From NCBI RefSeq assembly GCF_003056345.1, contig NZ_PYWB01000013.1, forward strand, positions 1-64,000: a DNA stretch of 64,000 nt, in the 5' to 3' direction. A program made the position numbers and the translations under genes. How positions within the stretch are numbered: the stretch's first letter is position 1; each line of letters starts with the position of its first letter. This stretch comes from Devosia submarina. GTDB lineage: Bacteria > Pseudomonadota > Alphaproteobacteria > Rhizobiales > Devosiaceae. Positions 1-8,235 of the stretch are shown here, piece after piece. The notes under the pieces were generated by a model that was not told the origin of the DNA, did not search any database, and saw nothing but the letters and a program-made list of their open reading frames with translations.

Positions 1-68
1 TAACCCCGGTCGGTGATCTGACGCACCGCGTCCCGCTTGAACTCGTCGGTGAAATTGGCTTTGCCCAT
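1..68 (-). CDS. IS3-family transposase OrfA, N-terminal fragment
   Basis: Only the first 22 codons are present; the gene runs off the left edge. The peptide begins MGKANFTDEFKRDAV, the typical opening of the IS3-family OrfA helix-turn-helix protein that binds the element's ends. An AAGGAGG site lies a few bases upstream of the ATG. The rest of OrfA and all of OrfB must lie outside the window. Confidence 0.75.
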   Translation of the reverse strand, partial: MGKANFTDEFKRDAVRQITDRG

Positions 69-110
69 AAAGGCCTCCTTGCCTCAAAATTAGGGAAGAA
101 GGCGTCTACA
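1..110 (-). mobile_element. Left-edge IS3-family insertion sequence, terminal part only
   Basis: This is one end of an insertion sequence that continues beyond the window. Read on the minus strand, the probable tip TGTAGACGCC (ending at 110) is followed by a short leader, a strong AAGGAGG ribosome site and the orfA start at 68. The TG tip and the orfA sequence fit the IS3 family. The reading frame of an EAL protein resumes right after 110, so the element appears to have landed in that gene. The exact boundary is inferred from the tip and the resumed frame; the other end is not visible. Confidence 0.7.
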
Positions 111-397
111 AATCTAGGGGCTATTCATTCATCAGCGATATGGGAAATCCAGATGCAGCTGCAATCGTCGCAGCTGTTATTGGTCTTTCGCAGAGCCTCG
201 GCATTCAGGTAGTTGCTGAAGGTGTTGAGACACTCGAGCAATGGAACATTCTCCAGCATAAAAAGTGTGATGTTGCTCAGGGATACTTCATTGCCAAGGC
301 CATGAACAATGCGCGGGTACCAGACTTTATACGAAGCTGGTCGCTTGATCGGATTAGCTCTATGACCCTTCAATCAGGCCGGCAGCTGGCTTCTTGA
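111..397 (+). pseudogene. C-terminal remnant of an EAL-domain cyclic-di-GMP phosphodiesterase
   Basis: The open frame encodes the end of an EAL domain: FISDMGNPDAAAIV, then VVAEGVET, then a CD..QGY segment near the C-terminus, which are standard late EAL motifs. EAL proteins hydrolyse cyclic di-GMP. The catalytic EAL signature and metal ligands upstream are absent because an IS3-family element replaces the 5' part. No start codon with a ribosome site precedes the fragment, so it is called a pseudogene. A BLUF gene follows 27 bp downstream, so the intact locus may have linked light sensing to cyclic-di-GMP turnover. Confidence 0.8.
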
Positions 398-424
398 ACT
401 ATCAGCAAAGCATTTTTTTAGCGC

Positions 425-832
425 ATGGACTTGTGGAACTGGATCTACATCAGCAGAAGCTGCATCAGCTCCGCTGACATCGAGAGTGAAATCACTGATA
501 TCGTTGACCAGTCTAGACTTAAGAACGCCGAACTGGAGGTTACTGGCGTCCTGGTCTTTGACGGAACGCACTTCGCTCAGCTCGTCGAGGGACCAGAGAC
601 GAACGTGCGAGCATTGCGTGCCGCAATCGAAAGCGATGCGCGGCATCAGGACATTAAGACCGTCCTCGACAGTGCTGCAACGGAGCGAAGGCTGCCCAAC
701 TGGTCACTTGCCTATTCCGGGAGGTCTTTGGTGATCTCGCGTGCAATCCGCCGAGCCATGCGCGACATCGAGCAGGGGCAACCCGACGCAGGAACCAGGC
801 TAGGGTCTTTCCTGATTGACTTAGCCGTGTGA
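425..832 (+). CDS. BLUF-domain blue-light sensor protein (short, stand-alone)
   Basis: This 135-residue protein is almost entirely a BLUF domain, which binds FAD and senses blue light. The expected key residues are present: Tyr8 in the first strand (WIYIS), Asn34 near the flavin, Gln52 in FAQLVEG, and Trp93 in NWSLAYSG. The usual Met two residues after the Trp is Leu here. No output domain is attached, as in short BLUF proteins that act through a partner. The EAL fragment just upstream hints that the partner was a cyclic-di-GMP enzyme, now broken. The ribosome site is weak. Confidence 0.85.
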   Translation: MDLWNWIYISRSCISSADIESEITDIVDQSRLKNAELEVTGVLVFDGTHFAQLVEGPETNVRALRAAIESDARHQDIKTVLDSAATERRLPNWSLAYSGRSLVISRAIRRAMRDIEQGQPDAGTRLGSFLIDLAV

Positions 833-1077
833 TGTCGCCCCTAAGAGCAATTCAAACACCCGCCCTACTGAGGAAGAGGACCGCGTCGGTTTACTTCGAC
901 AACTCACCGTCGTCCGCTTCTTGCACGCCGTTCTATCGTCCCGTGTGGATTGGTGGTGGAACCTCGACGCTGCAATCCCGCGCTAGTCACCATAGAGTTC
1001 GCAAATATTTGGCTCCGCAATGTTGGGGCAATGGTGGGGTCGCAAGGTGAGGATGTTCAAAAGAAAGGAACATCCAA

Positions 1078-1434
1078 ATGAAACACCTTCCCATCCTGCT
1101 TGCCGCCGCCGTTGCTCTTGTTCCGGCCGCTGCATTCGCCAATGAAAGTGATCGTGATCAAACCATCAACGGTCGCTCGCACCAGACCATCATCTCCATC
1201 CTGCAGCAAAATGGCATCGATGCTGAGCGGGTAGAAGAATGGGGTGGTGCCATTCGTGTCGACACGCACAAGGCCGATGGCTCCAGCGCCTTTATCCTGG
1301 TCGACAAGAACACTCTTCAGATCCGCCAGCCCGCGTCAGGTGTCGCCACCCAGTTCAGCGTTCGTCCAACCGGCTCGGGCTGGTCGGCACAGTCTTTCGG
1401 TTCGACGGAAAGCTTGGTTGAAGGAAACGACTAA
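1078..1434 (+). CDS. Small periplasmic PepSY-like protein
   Basis: This 118-residue protein opens with a clear Sec signal peptide (MKHLPILLAAAVALVPAAAFA, cleavage after AFA). The mature part resembles a single PepSY-type unit: a helix (HQTIISILQQNGIDAERVEEW) followed by strands with a DGSSAFILVDKNTLQ segment. Such proteins often sit beside two-component systems, and a response-regulator start lies 170 bp downstream. A ribosome site (AAAGGAA) precedes the ATG and a terminator follows the stop. The family call is tentative and the function is not known. Confidence 0.65.
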   Translation: MKHLPILLAAAVALVPAAAFANESDRDQTINGRSHQTIISILQQNGIDAERVEEWGGAIRVDTHKADGSSAFILVDKNTLQIRQPASGVATQFSVRPTGSGWSAQSFGSTESLVEGND

Positions 1435-1443
1435 CCACAGGCA

Positions 1444-1474
1444 AAACACCGAAGCGCTTGCTGCTTCGGTGTTT
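1444..1474 (+). terminator. Rho-independent terminator after the PepSY-like gene
   Basis: A perfect 12-bp stem (AAACACCGAAGC at 1444-1455 pairs with GCTTCGGTGTTT at 1463-1474) with a 7-nt loop begins 10 bp after the stop codon. The stem ends in A/T pairs, giving the short U run on transcription. Confidence 0.8.
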
Positions 1475-1605
1475 GCCCGATGTGGAAAGTTCAAAAGCGT
1501 ACCGGAAGTGCTGTACCGGGCTGGTTTTGACGGAACGATCGTCTACAAAAATCCATGGGCTTCGCAGCTGCTGCCGTTCGCTTTCAGCTACAACGAAAGG
1601 AACGT

Positions 1606-1635
1606 GATGCGCATCTTGCTGGTCGAAGATGAAAT
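1606..1635 (+). pseudogene. Response-regulator gene cut off after about ten codons
   Basis: After an AAAGGAA ribosome site the frame opens MRILLVEDE, the start of a CheY-like receiver domain with its acidic pocket. It then runs into sequence that, on the opposite strand, is an IS91-type integrase. Only the first strand of the receiver remains. The gene probably once followed the PepSY-like protein as part of a two-component operon. Confidence 0.75.
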
Positions 1636-2038
1636 AGGGACCAACAGCGCCGCCTGTTGCTTAAGGCCGCAGGTCGCGTTGAGCAGACGAGCAACCTCGT
1701 CACGGCTCAACACAACTGGCACGTTACGGGGGCGGCCACCCGCATCAGCTTGCGCGCCTGGTCGGCCGGTCGAGCATATCGGCAAAGAAGAAGCGCAGCG
1801 CCGAGACTACGGTGTTCATGGTCGGCACCGGGACGTTGGCCTCGCTATGGGCCAGCTGGAACTGGCGCACATCTTCGGTGGTTGCGGTGTCCGGCGACCG
1901 CTCGAGGAACGATGCGAAACGCCCGACATCACGGATGTAGTTGCGCTGGGTCGCTGCCGAGAAGTGGCGCATGGTCATGTCGTCGATCAGCTTCTGGCGC
2001 AGCGGGCTGACAGGGCTGTTGGGAAGGACTGTGGTCAT
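1636..2038 (-). pseudogene. IS91-associated tyrosine recombinase, truncated and frameshifted
   Basis: From the ATG at 2038 the protein opens MTTVLPNSPVSPLRQKLIDD and continues through the SAM-like N-terminal domain (QRNYIRDVGRFASFLERSP). This is the tyrosine integrase that accompanies IS91-family transposases. The frame breaks near 1780 and again nearby; the homologous stretch VPVVLSRDEVARLLNAT is in another frame. The catalytic domain is missing, since the sequence stops at the fusion with the response-regulator fragment around 1636. It is a non-functional remnant; no IS91 transposase is present. Confidence 0.8.
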
Positions 2039-2329
2039 TGTCGGGCTCCTGGATTGAAGGAGCCAAAAGAGAACGCCCGAACCAGGCGATCCTCAATCAG
2101 GCGATGACTTCAGTCGCGTAGCCGCCATCTCACCACGCTCACCCTCCCGCGCAGCGGGTTAGTTCACCCACCCCCAACCAGCCTATTGGAAGCGGCCAGT
2201 CTACCAAGCACGGGACGATCAGAGTGGCCGTTCAACAGGAGCTACGCAAAGGCCGTTCTGAGCCAGGCAAGATGCCAAGCCCTAGGCGTATTGCACTTCA
2301 GAATGTTACGGCAGGTCGGTGATGTAGGC

Positions 2330-3631
2330 TTAAGCAAGCATGGTCTTGAACGCTTCATAGCTGCGCTTCGGATGGCGATCCAACGTTAAAGGATCCATTC
2401 CGACCAGCCCGAACTTGGGCGTGAAGCCTTCGGCCCACTCAAAGTTATCGATCAGGGTCCAAGCCACGTAACCGCGAAGATCAACACCTCGTCGCTGAGC
2501 TTCGATCATCGCCGCAAAATGCCGATCGAAGAAGCTGATCCGCTTGGCCTCGTCTGTCTCCGAGGCACCATTTTCGGTGACATAGATCGGCAGGCCTGGA
2601 TAACGGTTGGACACGCGAACCAAAAACTCGGTCAGCGCTTCGGGGATGATCTCCCAACCGACATTCGTCTTTTCAAGCGGACCGCGCGCCTGGGTGAACG
2701 GGAAAACCGGCACCTTTGGATCGGCTGTATAGAGGAAGCGCGTATAATAGTTGATGCCGACCCAATCGAGCGGTTGGTTGAGCGTCGCCATATCGTCCCG
2801 CCAGTCCTTGGGCAGGTGCGGCTCCAGGATATTTGTGACCTTCTCCGGATAGCTGCCCTTGAGCACGCCATCGAGAAAGAACTGATTGAAGATGGCGTCG
2901 CCCAGCGCTGCCGCTTCGATGTCCTCGGGCTTGTCGCTGGCCGGATCACACTTCTCCATATTGACGACAATGCCGAGCTTGTCGTTGGTGCCGACTTCCC
3001 GCATGGCCTTGATGCCGAGGCCGTGGGCCAGCAGTACGTGGTGCATGGCGCGAGCGGTAGCGCGGACATCACGATAGCCAGGAGCATGTGCGCCCAGGAA
3101 GTGGCTGAGTACAGTGATACACCAGGGTTCGTTGAACGTTGCGATGCTCTCGAGGCGGCTGCCGAACTTTTCAGACGCCATGGCCGCGTAGTCTGCAAAG
3201 GCCAGGGCGGTGTCACGGTTCATCCAGCCGCCACGGTCCTGCAGGGCGCTGGGCAGGTCCCAGTGGTAGAGCGTCGCCAACGGCTTAATGTTGCGCTCGA
3301 GCATGCCGTCGATCAGCCGATCGTAGAACGCGAAGCCGTTGGAATTGAGTGCGCCAGTCCCTTCCGGGATCAGGCGCGACCAGGAGAAGGAAAAGCGATA
3401 AGCGTCGAAGCCGCCGTCGCGGATCAGGTCGAGATCTTCGGCCCAGCGATTGTAGTGGTCGCACGCAATGTTGCCATTGTCGAAATTGCGTGTGTTACCG
3501 GGCGTGTTCGCAAAACTGTCCCAGATGGACGAACCGCGACCATCGGTCTGGCCACCCTCGATCTGATGGGCAGCCATGGCTACGCCGAACATGAAATCAG
3601 GTCCGAAATCGGCTCGGGTGTGAGAAAACAT
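2330..3631 (-). CDS. Glycoside hydrolase family 1 beta-glucosidase
   Basis: The 433-residue protein matches a full-length GH1 (beta/alpha)8 barrel, which hydrolyses beta-glucosides with retention. The acid/base Glu168 is in TFNEPW and the nucleophile Glu353 is in YVTENGAS; the opening FMFGVAMAAHQIEGG and the late WTLIDNFEWAEGF are also typical. No signal peptide is seen, so it should be cytoplasmic. The frame stays open further upstream, but that part lies in an IS3 element. The ATG at 3631 has an AAGGA site and gives the family's normal start. The IS end lies 11 bp upstream, so the native promoter has been displaced. Confidence 0.93.
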   Translation of the reverse strand: MFSHTRADFGPDFMFGVAMAAHQIEGGQTDGRGSSIWDSFANTPGNTRNFDNGNIACDHYNRWAEDLDLIRDGGFDAYRFSFSWSRLIPEGTGALNSNGFAFYDRLIDGMLERNIKPLATLYHWDLPSALQDRGGWMNRDTALAFADYAAMASEKFGSRLESIATFNEPWCITVLSHFLGAHAPGYRDVRATARAMHHVLLAHGLGIKAMREVGTNDKLGIVVNMEKCDPASDKPEDIEAAALGDAIFNQFFLDGVLKGSYPEKVTNILEPHLPKDWRDDMATLNQPLDWVGINYYTRFLYTADPKVPVFPFTQARGPLEKTNVGWEIIPEALTEFLVRVSNRYPGLPIYVTENGASETDEAKRISFFDRHFAAMIEAQRRGVDLRGYVAWTLIDNFEWAEGFTPKFGLVGMDPLTLDRHPKRSYEAFKTMLA

Positions 3632-3703
3632 GATGCGTCCTTTGACGTTGCCCCCTGCGCCTAATCCAGTTTGAAGTAGGCTCTGGCCCAATGAGGACCA
3701 GAG

Positions 3704-3970
3704 ATGAAACGAGCCAGGTTCACCGAAGAGCAGATCATCGGTGTTTTGAAGGAGCACGAGGCCGGCATTCCCATCGCCGATCTGTGCCGCAAGCATGGCG
3801 TGAGCAGCGCCAGCATCTACAAGTGGAAAGCTAAGTTTGGCGGGATGGACGTCAGCGAGGCCAAAAGGCTGAAGGCCCTTGAGGACGAGAACACGCGCCT
3901 CAAGAAGCTGCTGGCCGACAGCATGCTCGACAATGCCGCCTTGAAGGATCTTCTGGGAAAAAAATGGTAG
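3704..3970 (+). CDS. IS3-family transposase OrfA
   Basis: The 88-residue protein opens MKRARFTEEQIIGVLKEHEA and has the N-terminal helix-turn-helix (ADLCRKHGVSSASIYKWKAKFGG) followed by a leucine-zipper region (LKALEDENTRLKKLLADSMLD). It binds the element's ends and, by frameshifting, supplies the N-terminus of the OrfAB transposase. It overlaps orfB at 3964-3970. Confidence 0.93.
   Translation: MKRARFTEEQIIGVLKEHEAGIPIADLCRKHGVSSASIYKWKAKFGGMDVSEAKRLKALEDENTRLKKLLADSMLDNAALKDLLGKKW
3958..3964 (+). other. Programmed -1 frameshift site (A7) between orfA and orfB
   Basis: Seven adenines (3958-3964) lie at the end of orfA, just before its TAG at 3968-3970. orfB is in the -1 frame and its own ATG starts on the last A. 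This is the standard IS3 arrangement for producing an OrfAB fusion. Slippage itself is inferred, not shown. Confidence 0.7.
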
Positions 3971-4893
3971 CGCCCGCCGCTGAGCGGGAGGCTGTCGCTC
4001 ATCTCCAGACCAAGTATGGGATGAGCGAGCGGCGGGCGTGCCGAGTGCTGGGATGTTGCCGGATGACGATGCGCTACCAAGCCCTTCGCACCGATGATGT
4101 GGCGTTGCGCGAGCGGATGAAGGCTATCGCTCATGAGCGTCGCAGGTTCGGCTATCGAAGGCTGCACGTGTTGCTCCGCCGGGAAGGCTACGAGGTCAAC
4201 CACAAGCGGCTTTTCCGCATCTATCGCGAGGAGAAGCTGACAGTGCGTCGCCGGGGTGGCCGTAAACGTGCCATGGGAACCAGATCGCCCATACTGATAC
4301 CGATGGCGCCAAACGAGCGCGGGTCCCTCGACTTCGTCTCCGATCAGCTTACCGATGGTCGGCGCTTCCGGGTGCTGACCGTGGTTGATGACTGCACCCG
4401 CGAGTGCCTCGCCCTGGTGGTGGACACATCTCTGTCGGGGCTCAGGGTCGCCCGCGAACTAGAGACGCTCATCACCAGCCGTAGCCGGCCAAAGATGATC
4501 GTCAGCGATAATGGGACGGAGTTCACCTCCAACGCGATCCTGAGCTTTGCGGATCGCAACCACATCGACTGGCACTATATCGCGCCCGGCAAGCCTATGC
4601 AGAACGCCTTCATCGAAAGCTTCAATGGTCGGCTCAGGGACGAGCTCCTGAACGAAACGCTCTTCCCTTCGCTCTCCTATGCCAGGGCTGCGGTTGCAGG
4701 CTGGCGCACGGACTACAACCTCAACCGACCTCACTCGCGGATCGGCTGGATGACCCCAGACGAGTACGCAAACACCTTCAACCCGCGCCGGGACCTGCCG
4801 CTGCGCTCAATTGCGGGCTCCGCGGCAGCCCCCGTCGCTCACCCCGGCCAGTTCGGCCATGACAACCGCCAGAGTCTCCATCACGCTGGATAG
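3964..4893 (+). CDS. IS3-family transposase OrfB (DDE integrase core)
   Basis: The 309-residue protein has an HTH_21-like N-terminal part (ERMKAIAHERRRFGYRRLHVLLRREG) and a retroviral-integrase-like core. The DDE triad is visible: Asp in GSLDFVSDQL, Asp in MIVSDNGTEF, and Glu in NAFIESFNGRLRDE. The C-terminal YNLNRPHSRIGWMTPDEYA is typical of the family. It is full length, so the element may still be active. Confidence 0.95.
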   Translation: MVAPAAEREAVAHLQTKYGMSERRACRVLGCCRMTMRYQALRTDDVALRERMKAIAHERRRFGYRRLHVLLRREGYEVNHKRLFRIYREEKLTVRRRGGRKRAMGTRSPILIPMAPNERGSLDFVSDQLTDGRRFRVLTVVDDCTRECLALVVDTSLSGLRVARELETLITSRSRPKMIVSDNGTEFTSNAILSFADRNHIDWHYIAPGKPMQNAFIESFNGRLRDELLNETLFPSLSYARAAVAGWRTDYNLNRPHSRIGWMTPDEYANTFNPRRDLPLRSIAGSAAAPVAHPGQFGHDNRQSLHHAG

Positions 4894-5189
4894 AAGTTGG
4901 GGGCAACGTCAGTCCAAAGTGACCTTCCTGAAAGCGGACTTCCGCGTTGACGCTGAGCGTTCAACGTTTTGTCGCCTCAAACAATCTAGGCTTGGCGCCG
5001 TCTAACCCTGATCTACGCCAGGAAGTTATGGCCCTTGAACGGCTATCGCCATCGACGCTTGCACATGGTTTCCACACCAGTTTCTTAGCCAAAAGCTTTA
5101 CCAGACTTCCCGGGTGGCAATGCCTAAACTTAAGTGCACACGTCAGATCAAACGCCTGCCGGTTTTGTGTCGGGGTGCTTCTGTCAGGT

Positions 5190-5220
5190 ACGGAGGGTGC
5201 CACAATTTAGCACCCTCCGT
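5190..5220. repeat. Perfect 11-bp hairpin in the 4912-5329 intergenic stretch
   Basis: ACGGAGGGTGC (5190-5200) and GCACCCTCCGT (5210-5220) form a perfect stem around a 9-nt loop. There is no T run on either side, so it is not a clear terminator. It lies downstream of the FUSC gene (minus strand) and beyond the IS element. I see no gene in the rest of 4912-5329. Confidence 0.6.
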
Positions 5221-5329
5221 CCTACTCGACAGTTCTGGGCATACCACGAGGCCCAGATGCGCATGGAGGCCTGCGCCTGCCAAGGGGACATAATCGGTCG
5301 CTGCGAGAACGTTCCAAGTTCAATCAACT

Positions 5330-6367
5330 CTAAGAAACGGCAGGTTCAGGGAGATCAGCACTACGGTCAGCAAGGAAGACTGCTTCCAATATGGCAAGGA
5401 TCAAAATCGCGCCTACCATTGTCCCTGCAGTCAGGACCACTCGTTGCAAAACAACCTCCAAAGCATCTCTTCCGGTGGTTGTTGCAGATAGGACCATCAC
5501 CAATGCTGTCGAACAAATGTTTTGATATCGAAGGGGACGCCATGCTCCTGTCGTCATTCTATCGATCAGGAAATAGGTCATGGCGGACAGCAGCAATATT
5601 TGAACTGGCAGCTCAGGAACGATGCTGTACATCACCATAATAAGGGCTGCGATTAGCCCCCCCACCATGGTTCCTCCCCCACGATCTATCACCTGATGCA
5701 TGCGGGTATCTGTCGACGGCTGGGCGCAGACAAAAAACAGCATTAGGGGAACAATCATCATGTTCATGTCCCCGGTGGAGAAAACAAAGATCATCACTGG
5801 AACGTAGACGGCTACGCGGATGAGCAGAGCAGTCCATGGCTGATCGCTGACCAAGGGAGACGCTACTTCTTCATGCACCCGCGAAGTTTGCGGCGGGAAT
5901 AGCACGTTGAGGCCTACAATTGACACTCCTAGAGCGATACCTCCCATCACCATGCTGTCTTTAATGGCCGCCAATGCGAAGTCACTTGTTAAAGCAGCCA
6001 TGGCCATCATGAGAGGAAACACTGTCAGCATCATACCTGCCTTGGATCCTCGGAAAAGGGCGAGCGACATCCCCCCAACAGCCAGAAGAGAATTAAGAGC
6101 GATGAATACCATCGGTTCGTTAACTGTGACGGCTGCAGTCCAACTGAAGACAATCGCAATGATTGGCAGCATGACTGGAATGACAAAGGTTCGTGGCGTG
6201 AGCGCGCCACGTTGGTTGGACATGAAAATCATGCCGAACAACGCTGGGAGCATAGGCATTGTTATGCCCAGAGGTTCCGACAGGAGAAGGCAAACCGCGA
6301 CCGCCAGGGATGTCCGCAGTGCCAGATAAGGGTCTTCGTTAGGATCGACCCGAGGTAACTCTTCCAT
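5330..6367 (-). CDS. FUSC/DUF2955-type inner-membrane protein, partner of an HlyD-type exporter
   Basis: The 345-residue protein is very hydrophobic, with about ten likely membrane segments in two clusters separated by a short cytoplasmic region (PPQTSRVHEEVASPLVSDQPW). This resembles the DUF2955/FUSC group that pairs with HlyD-like adaptors, as in the AaeB aromatic-acid exporter. The start at 6367 lies 11 bp after the HlyD stop, so the two genes form one operon. The substrate is unknown; weak organic acids or aromatic compounds are plausible from family knowledge. Confidence 0.75.
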   Translation of the reverse strand: MEELPRVDPNEDPYLALRTSLAVAVCLLLSEPLGITMPMLPALFGMIFMSNQRGALTPRTFVIPVMLPIIAIVFSWTAAVTVNEPMVFIALNSLLAVGGMSLALFRGSKAGMMLTVFPLMMAMAALTSDFALAAIKDSMVMGGIALGVSIVGLNVLFPPQTSRVHEEVASPLVSDQPWTALLIRVAVYVPVMIFVFSTGDMNMMIVPLMLFFVCAQPSTDTRMHQVIDRGGGTMVGGLIAALIMVMYSIVPELPVQILLLSAMTYFLIDRMTTGAWRPLRYQNICSTALVMVLSATTTGRDALEVVLQRVVLTAGTMVGAILILAILEAVFLADRSADLPEPAVS

Positions 6368-6378
6368 GTCGCAGAGAC

Positions 6379-7629
6379 CTAATTGAAACCAGCAAAAAAG
6401 CCGCTGATTGCGAGGAAAGCTTTGGACAATTCTGGGATAGGACCGTCTTCCGGAATGATTAGGACGCTGGCTTCGGAACCTAAGCGGACGTTTGCCGGGA
6501 TCGCCGTGATGTCCTCGATGTTGATGCGGACTGGTATCTTCCTTGCAGGAGGAAACCATCGCGTATCGTTGGACGACTGAGAAAGCCCATTAACGGTTGT
6601 ACGGCCACTGTTGATGCCCCACGCAACGCTCTCAACCGTCGCGGGGAACTGTTTGCCTGGCGCTGCCTCAAAGGTCACGATGGCCCGGTCTCCGGGTTGA
6701 ACACTGATCAACTGGTTTTCACGAAAATCGGCTATAATCATTTGGGTCGCCGGATTTATGAATGTCATCGCAGGAGTACCAGCGCCAACATATTGCCCTT
6801 CTGTCAAAGAAAGGTTCGAAACGTACCCATCAGAAGGAGCGACGACCTGGGTGCTGGCCAAAGCGAACTCAGCCTTCTCAAGCGTGGCTCGAGCCGATCG
6901 CACACTGGGATTGTCGGAATCAGCAGCACCAGCTGCGAGAGTCAGTCTTTCGACCTCTGAACTGGCTGCATCCACGGTCAAGATAGCTGAACGCTGCGCT
7001 GCCTGTGCGACGCTGAGCTTTGCAGGCGCGACCAAGCCTCTATCGAAGAGTTGCTGAGCTCGATCCAAATCTTCATTGGCTGTTTCGAGCGCCAGTTCGG
7101 CCTGCTCAAGCCTTGCAGCTGCGGCTGGTATAGCTGCAAATCCTGAACCTACAGTATTGAGTACTTGTGCGAGCTGAGCCTCCGCGAGCTCAACATCCAT
7201 CCGATATGTCGTATCGTCGATCGCAAACAACACATCACCGGCGGTAACTTGAGCGTTATCCTTGATACCCACTTCAACTACTGGACCGGACACACGGGCA
7301 GAGATTTGGGTCACGTCCGCAGTGACGGAGGCGCTGCCTGCATATGGAGCGTACCGATCGGACAATGGGTACCAAGCAAAGCAAGCGCCTACGCCGACCA
7401 ATAGAAGGAAGCCAACCGCTCCGGCTTTTTTACGCTTGTTGTTTTGGCCAGGTCGCGAGGCCGACGAGGCGCTTTCAGGAACTGCTGATTGCTCCGCTAA
7501 TGCCGAGGTTCGCGGCCGCTCTTGGCTGGAAGAGACAATTGCAAGCCGCGGCTGTGTTGCCTTTGCTGTGAGGTCGTCACCAATTGGTGCAACTGTGTCT
7601 GCACCGTCCGTTCCGTCGCTCTTGGCCAT
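6379..7629 (-). CDS. HlyD/EmrA-family periplasmic adaptor protein
   Basis: The 416-residue membrane-fusion protein has a disordered N-terminus, one membrane anchor (AGAVGFLLLVGVGACFAWYPL), a lipoyl-like half-motif (QISARVSGPVVEVGIKDNAQVTAGDVLFAID), a coiled-coil hairpin, the second half-motif (VVAPSDGYVSNLSLTEGQYVGAG) and a beta-barrel region. It should link an inner-membrane pump to an outer-membrane channel. The ATG at 7629 is chosen because AGGAGG lies 8 bp upstream; an earlier in-frame start lacks one. It leads the operon with the FUSC gene and is divergent from marR. Confidence 0.87.
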   Translation of the reverse strand: MAKSDGTDGADTVAPIGDDLTAKATQPRLAIVSSSQERPRTSALAEQSAVPESASSASRPGQNNKRKKAGAVGFLLLVGVGACFAWYPLSDRYAPYAGSASVTADVTQISARVSGPVVEVGIKDNAQVTAGDVLFAIDDTTYRMDVELAEAQLAQVLNTVGSGFAAIPAAAARLEQAELALETANEDLDRAQQLFDRGLVAPAKLSVAQAAQRSAILTVDAASSEVERLTLAAGAADSDNPSVRSARATLEKAEFALASTQVVAPSDGYVSNLSLTEGQYVGAGTPAMTFINPATQMIIADFRENQLISVQPGDRAIVTFEAAPGKQFPATVESVAWGINSGRTTVNGLSQSSNDTRWFPPARKIPVRINIEDITAIPANVRLGSEASVLIIPEDGPIPELSKAFLAISGFFAGFN

Positions 7630-7660
7630 CGCTGCCTCCTGTACAATCTGTGCAGTCAAC

Positions 7661-7707
7661 ATATCCCTTGCGATATAGCTTTGCAACAAATATACTATGC
7701 GACATAG
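7661..7707. promoter_or_regulatory. Divergent promoter with probable MarR operators
   Basis: The 83-bp gap between the HlyD and marR starts contains two related sites. ATATC-N6-GATAT lies at 7661-7676, and CTATG-CGA-CATAG, an imperfect dyad, at 7695-7707. Both carry the shared element GCGAYATAG (7670-7678 and 7699-7707), 29 bp apart. TATACT at 7691-7696 could be a -10 box for marR. Binding by the adjacent MarR protein is an inference. Confidence 0.55.
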
Positions 7708-7712
7708 GTACC

Positions 7713-8234
7713 ATGCATTCCAGGATCAATCCGATGAATTATCAATCGCAACCAGGGCTTGATGAACTGATGCGGGAACTGACACTCGAACTCAGCCAAG
7801 TTCAGCGCTGGGCTGCCGAGCAGATCGGCTTAAATCAGGCAGATCTGTTAGCCTTGGTGTTCGTGGCGAGGGCGGAAGGGGCGGTCACGCCGAAAGCACT
7901 TGCGGAGCATTTAGGACTTACGACCGGCGCGATTGCTATCCTGATTAACAGGCTTGAAGCTAAAGGATTTATAGTAAGATCGCCGCATCCGACAGATCGG
8001 CGTGGTGTACTTCTTTCGCTTGGAGATGTGGCACGTGAAAAAGAATTTAGCGATCTGCGTGCGAAGTTGTTTAGGCTCAACGCCGAAGTAATAGATGCGC
8101 TCTCTCCGGAAGAGGCCATCGTGGTGCGACGGTTTATAGAACAAGTAATCGTTAGCACCCGAGGAAGCTTACAGAAGTTTCGCTTGGAAGGCGCTGATAT
8201 AGCCCCCGGTAAGAATTCTTCCATGCGAAATTAA
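7713..8234 (+). CDS. MarR-family transcriptional regulator
   Basis: The protein has about 173 residues with a winged helix-turn-helix: VTPKALAEHLGLTTGAIAILINRLEAKGFI followed by the wing RSPHPTDRRGVLLSL, which is diagnostic for MarR. Helices on either side would form the dimer interface. It is divergent from the HlyD-FUSC operon, so it most likely represses the pump until a small ligand binds. The start is at 7713 or, seven codons later, at 7734. It ends 1 bp before the convergent hxlR-type gene. Confidence 0.88.
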   Translation: MHSRINPMNYQSQPGLDELMRELTLELSQVQRWAAEQIGLNQADLLALVFVARAEGAVTPKALAEHLGLTTGAIAILINRLEAKGFIVRSPHPTDRRGVLLSLGDVAREKEFSDLRAKLFRLNAEVIDALSPEEAIVVRRFIEQVIVSTRGSLQKFRLEGADIAPGKNSSMRN

Positions 8235-8235
8235 C

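Larger units (their letters stand above)
3643..4911 (+). mobile_element. Complete IS3-family element (about 1.27 kb)
   Basis: The element is bounded by inverted repeats, TGACGTTGCCCCC at 3643-3655 and its complement at 4899-4911, and contains orfA and orfB joined by an A7 slippage site. The protein types suggest the IS407 group. No convincing target duplication is seen: the left flank ends GTCCTT and the right flank starts GTCCAA. That may mean rearrangement after insertion. It sits immediately 5' of the GH1 gene in divergent orientation. Confidence 0.9.

Noticed and set aside
2519..3664. A 381-codon open frame on the plus strand opposite the GH1 gene
   Set aside because: It is the antisense of a clear beta-glucosidase, has no recognisable domain and no ribosome site.
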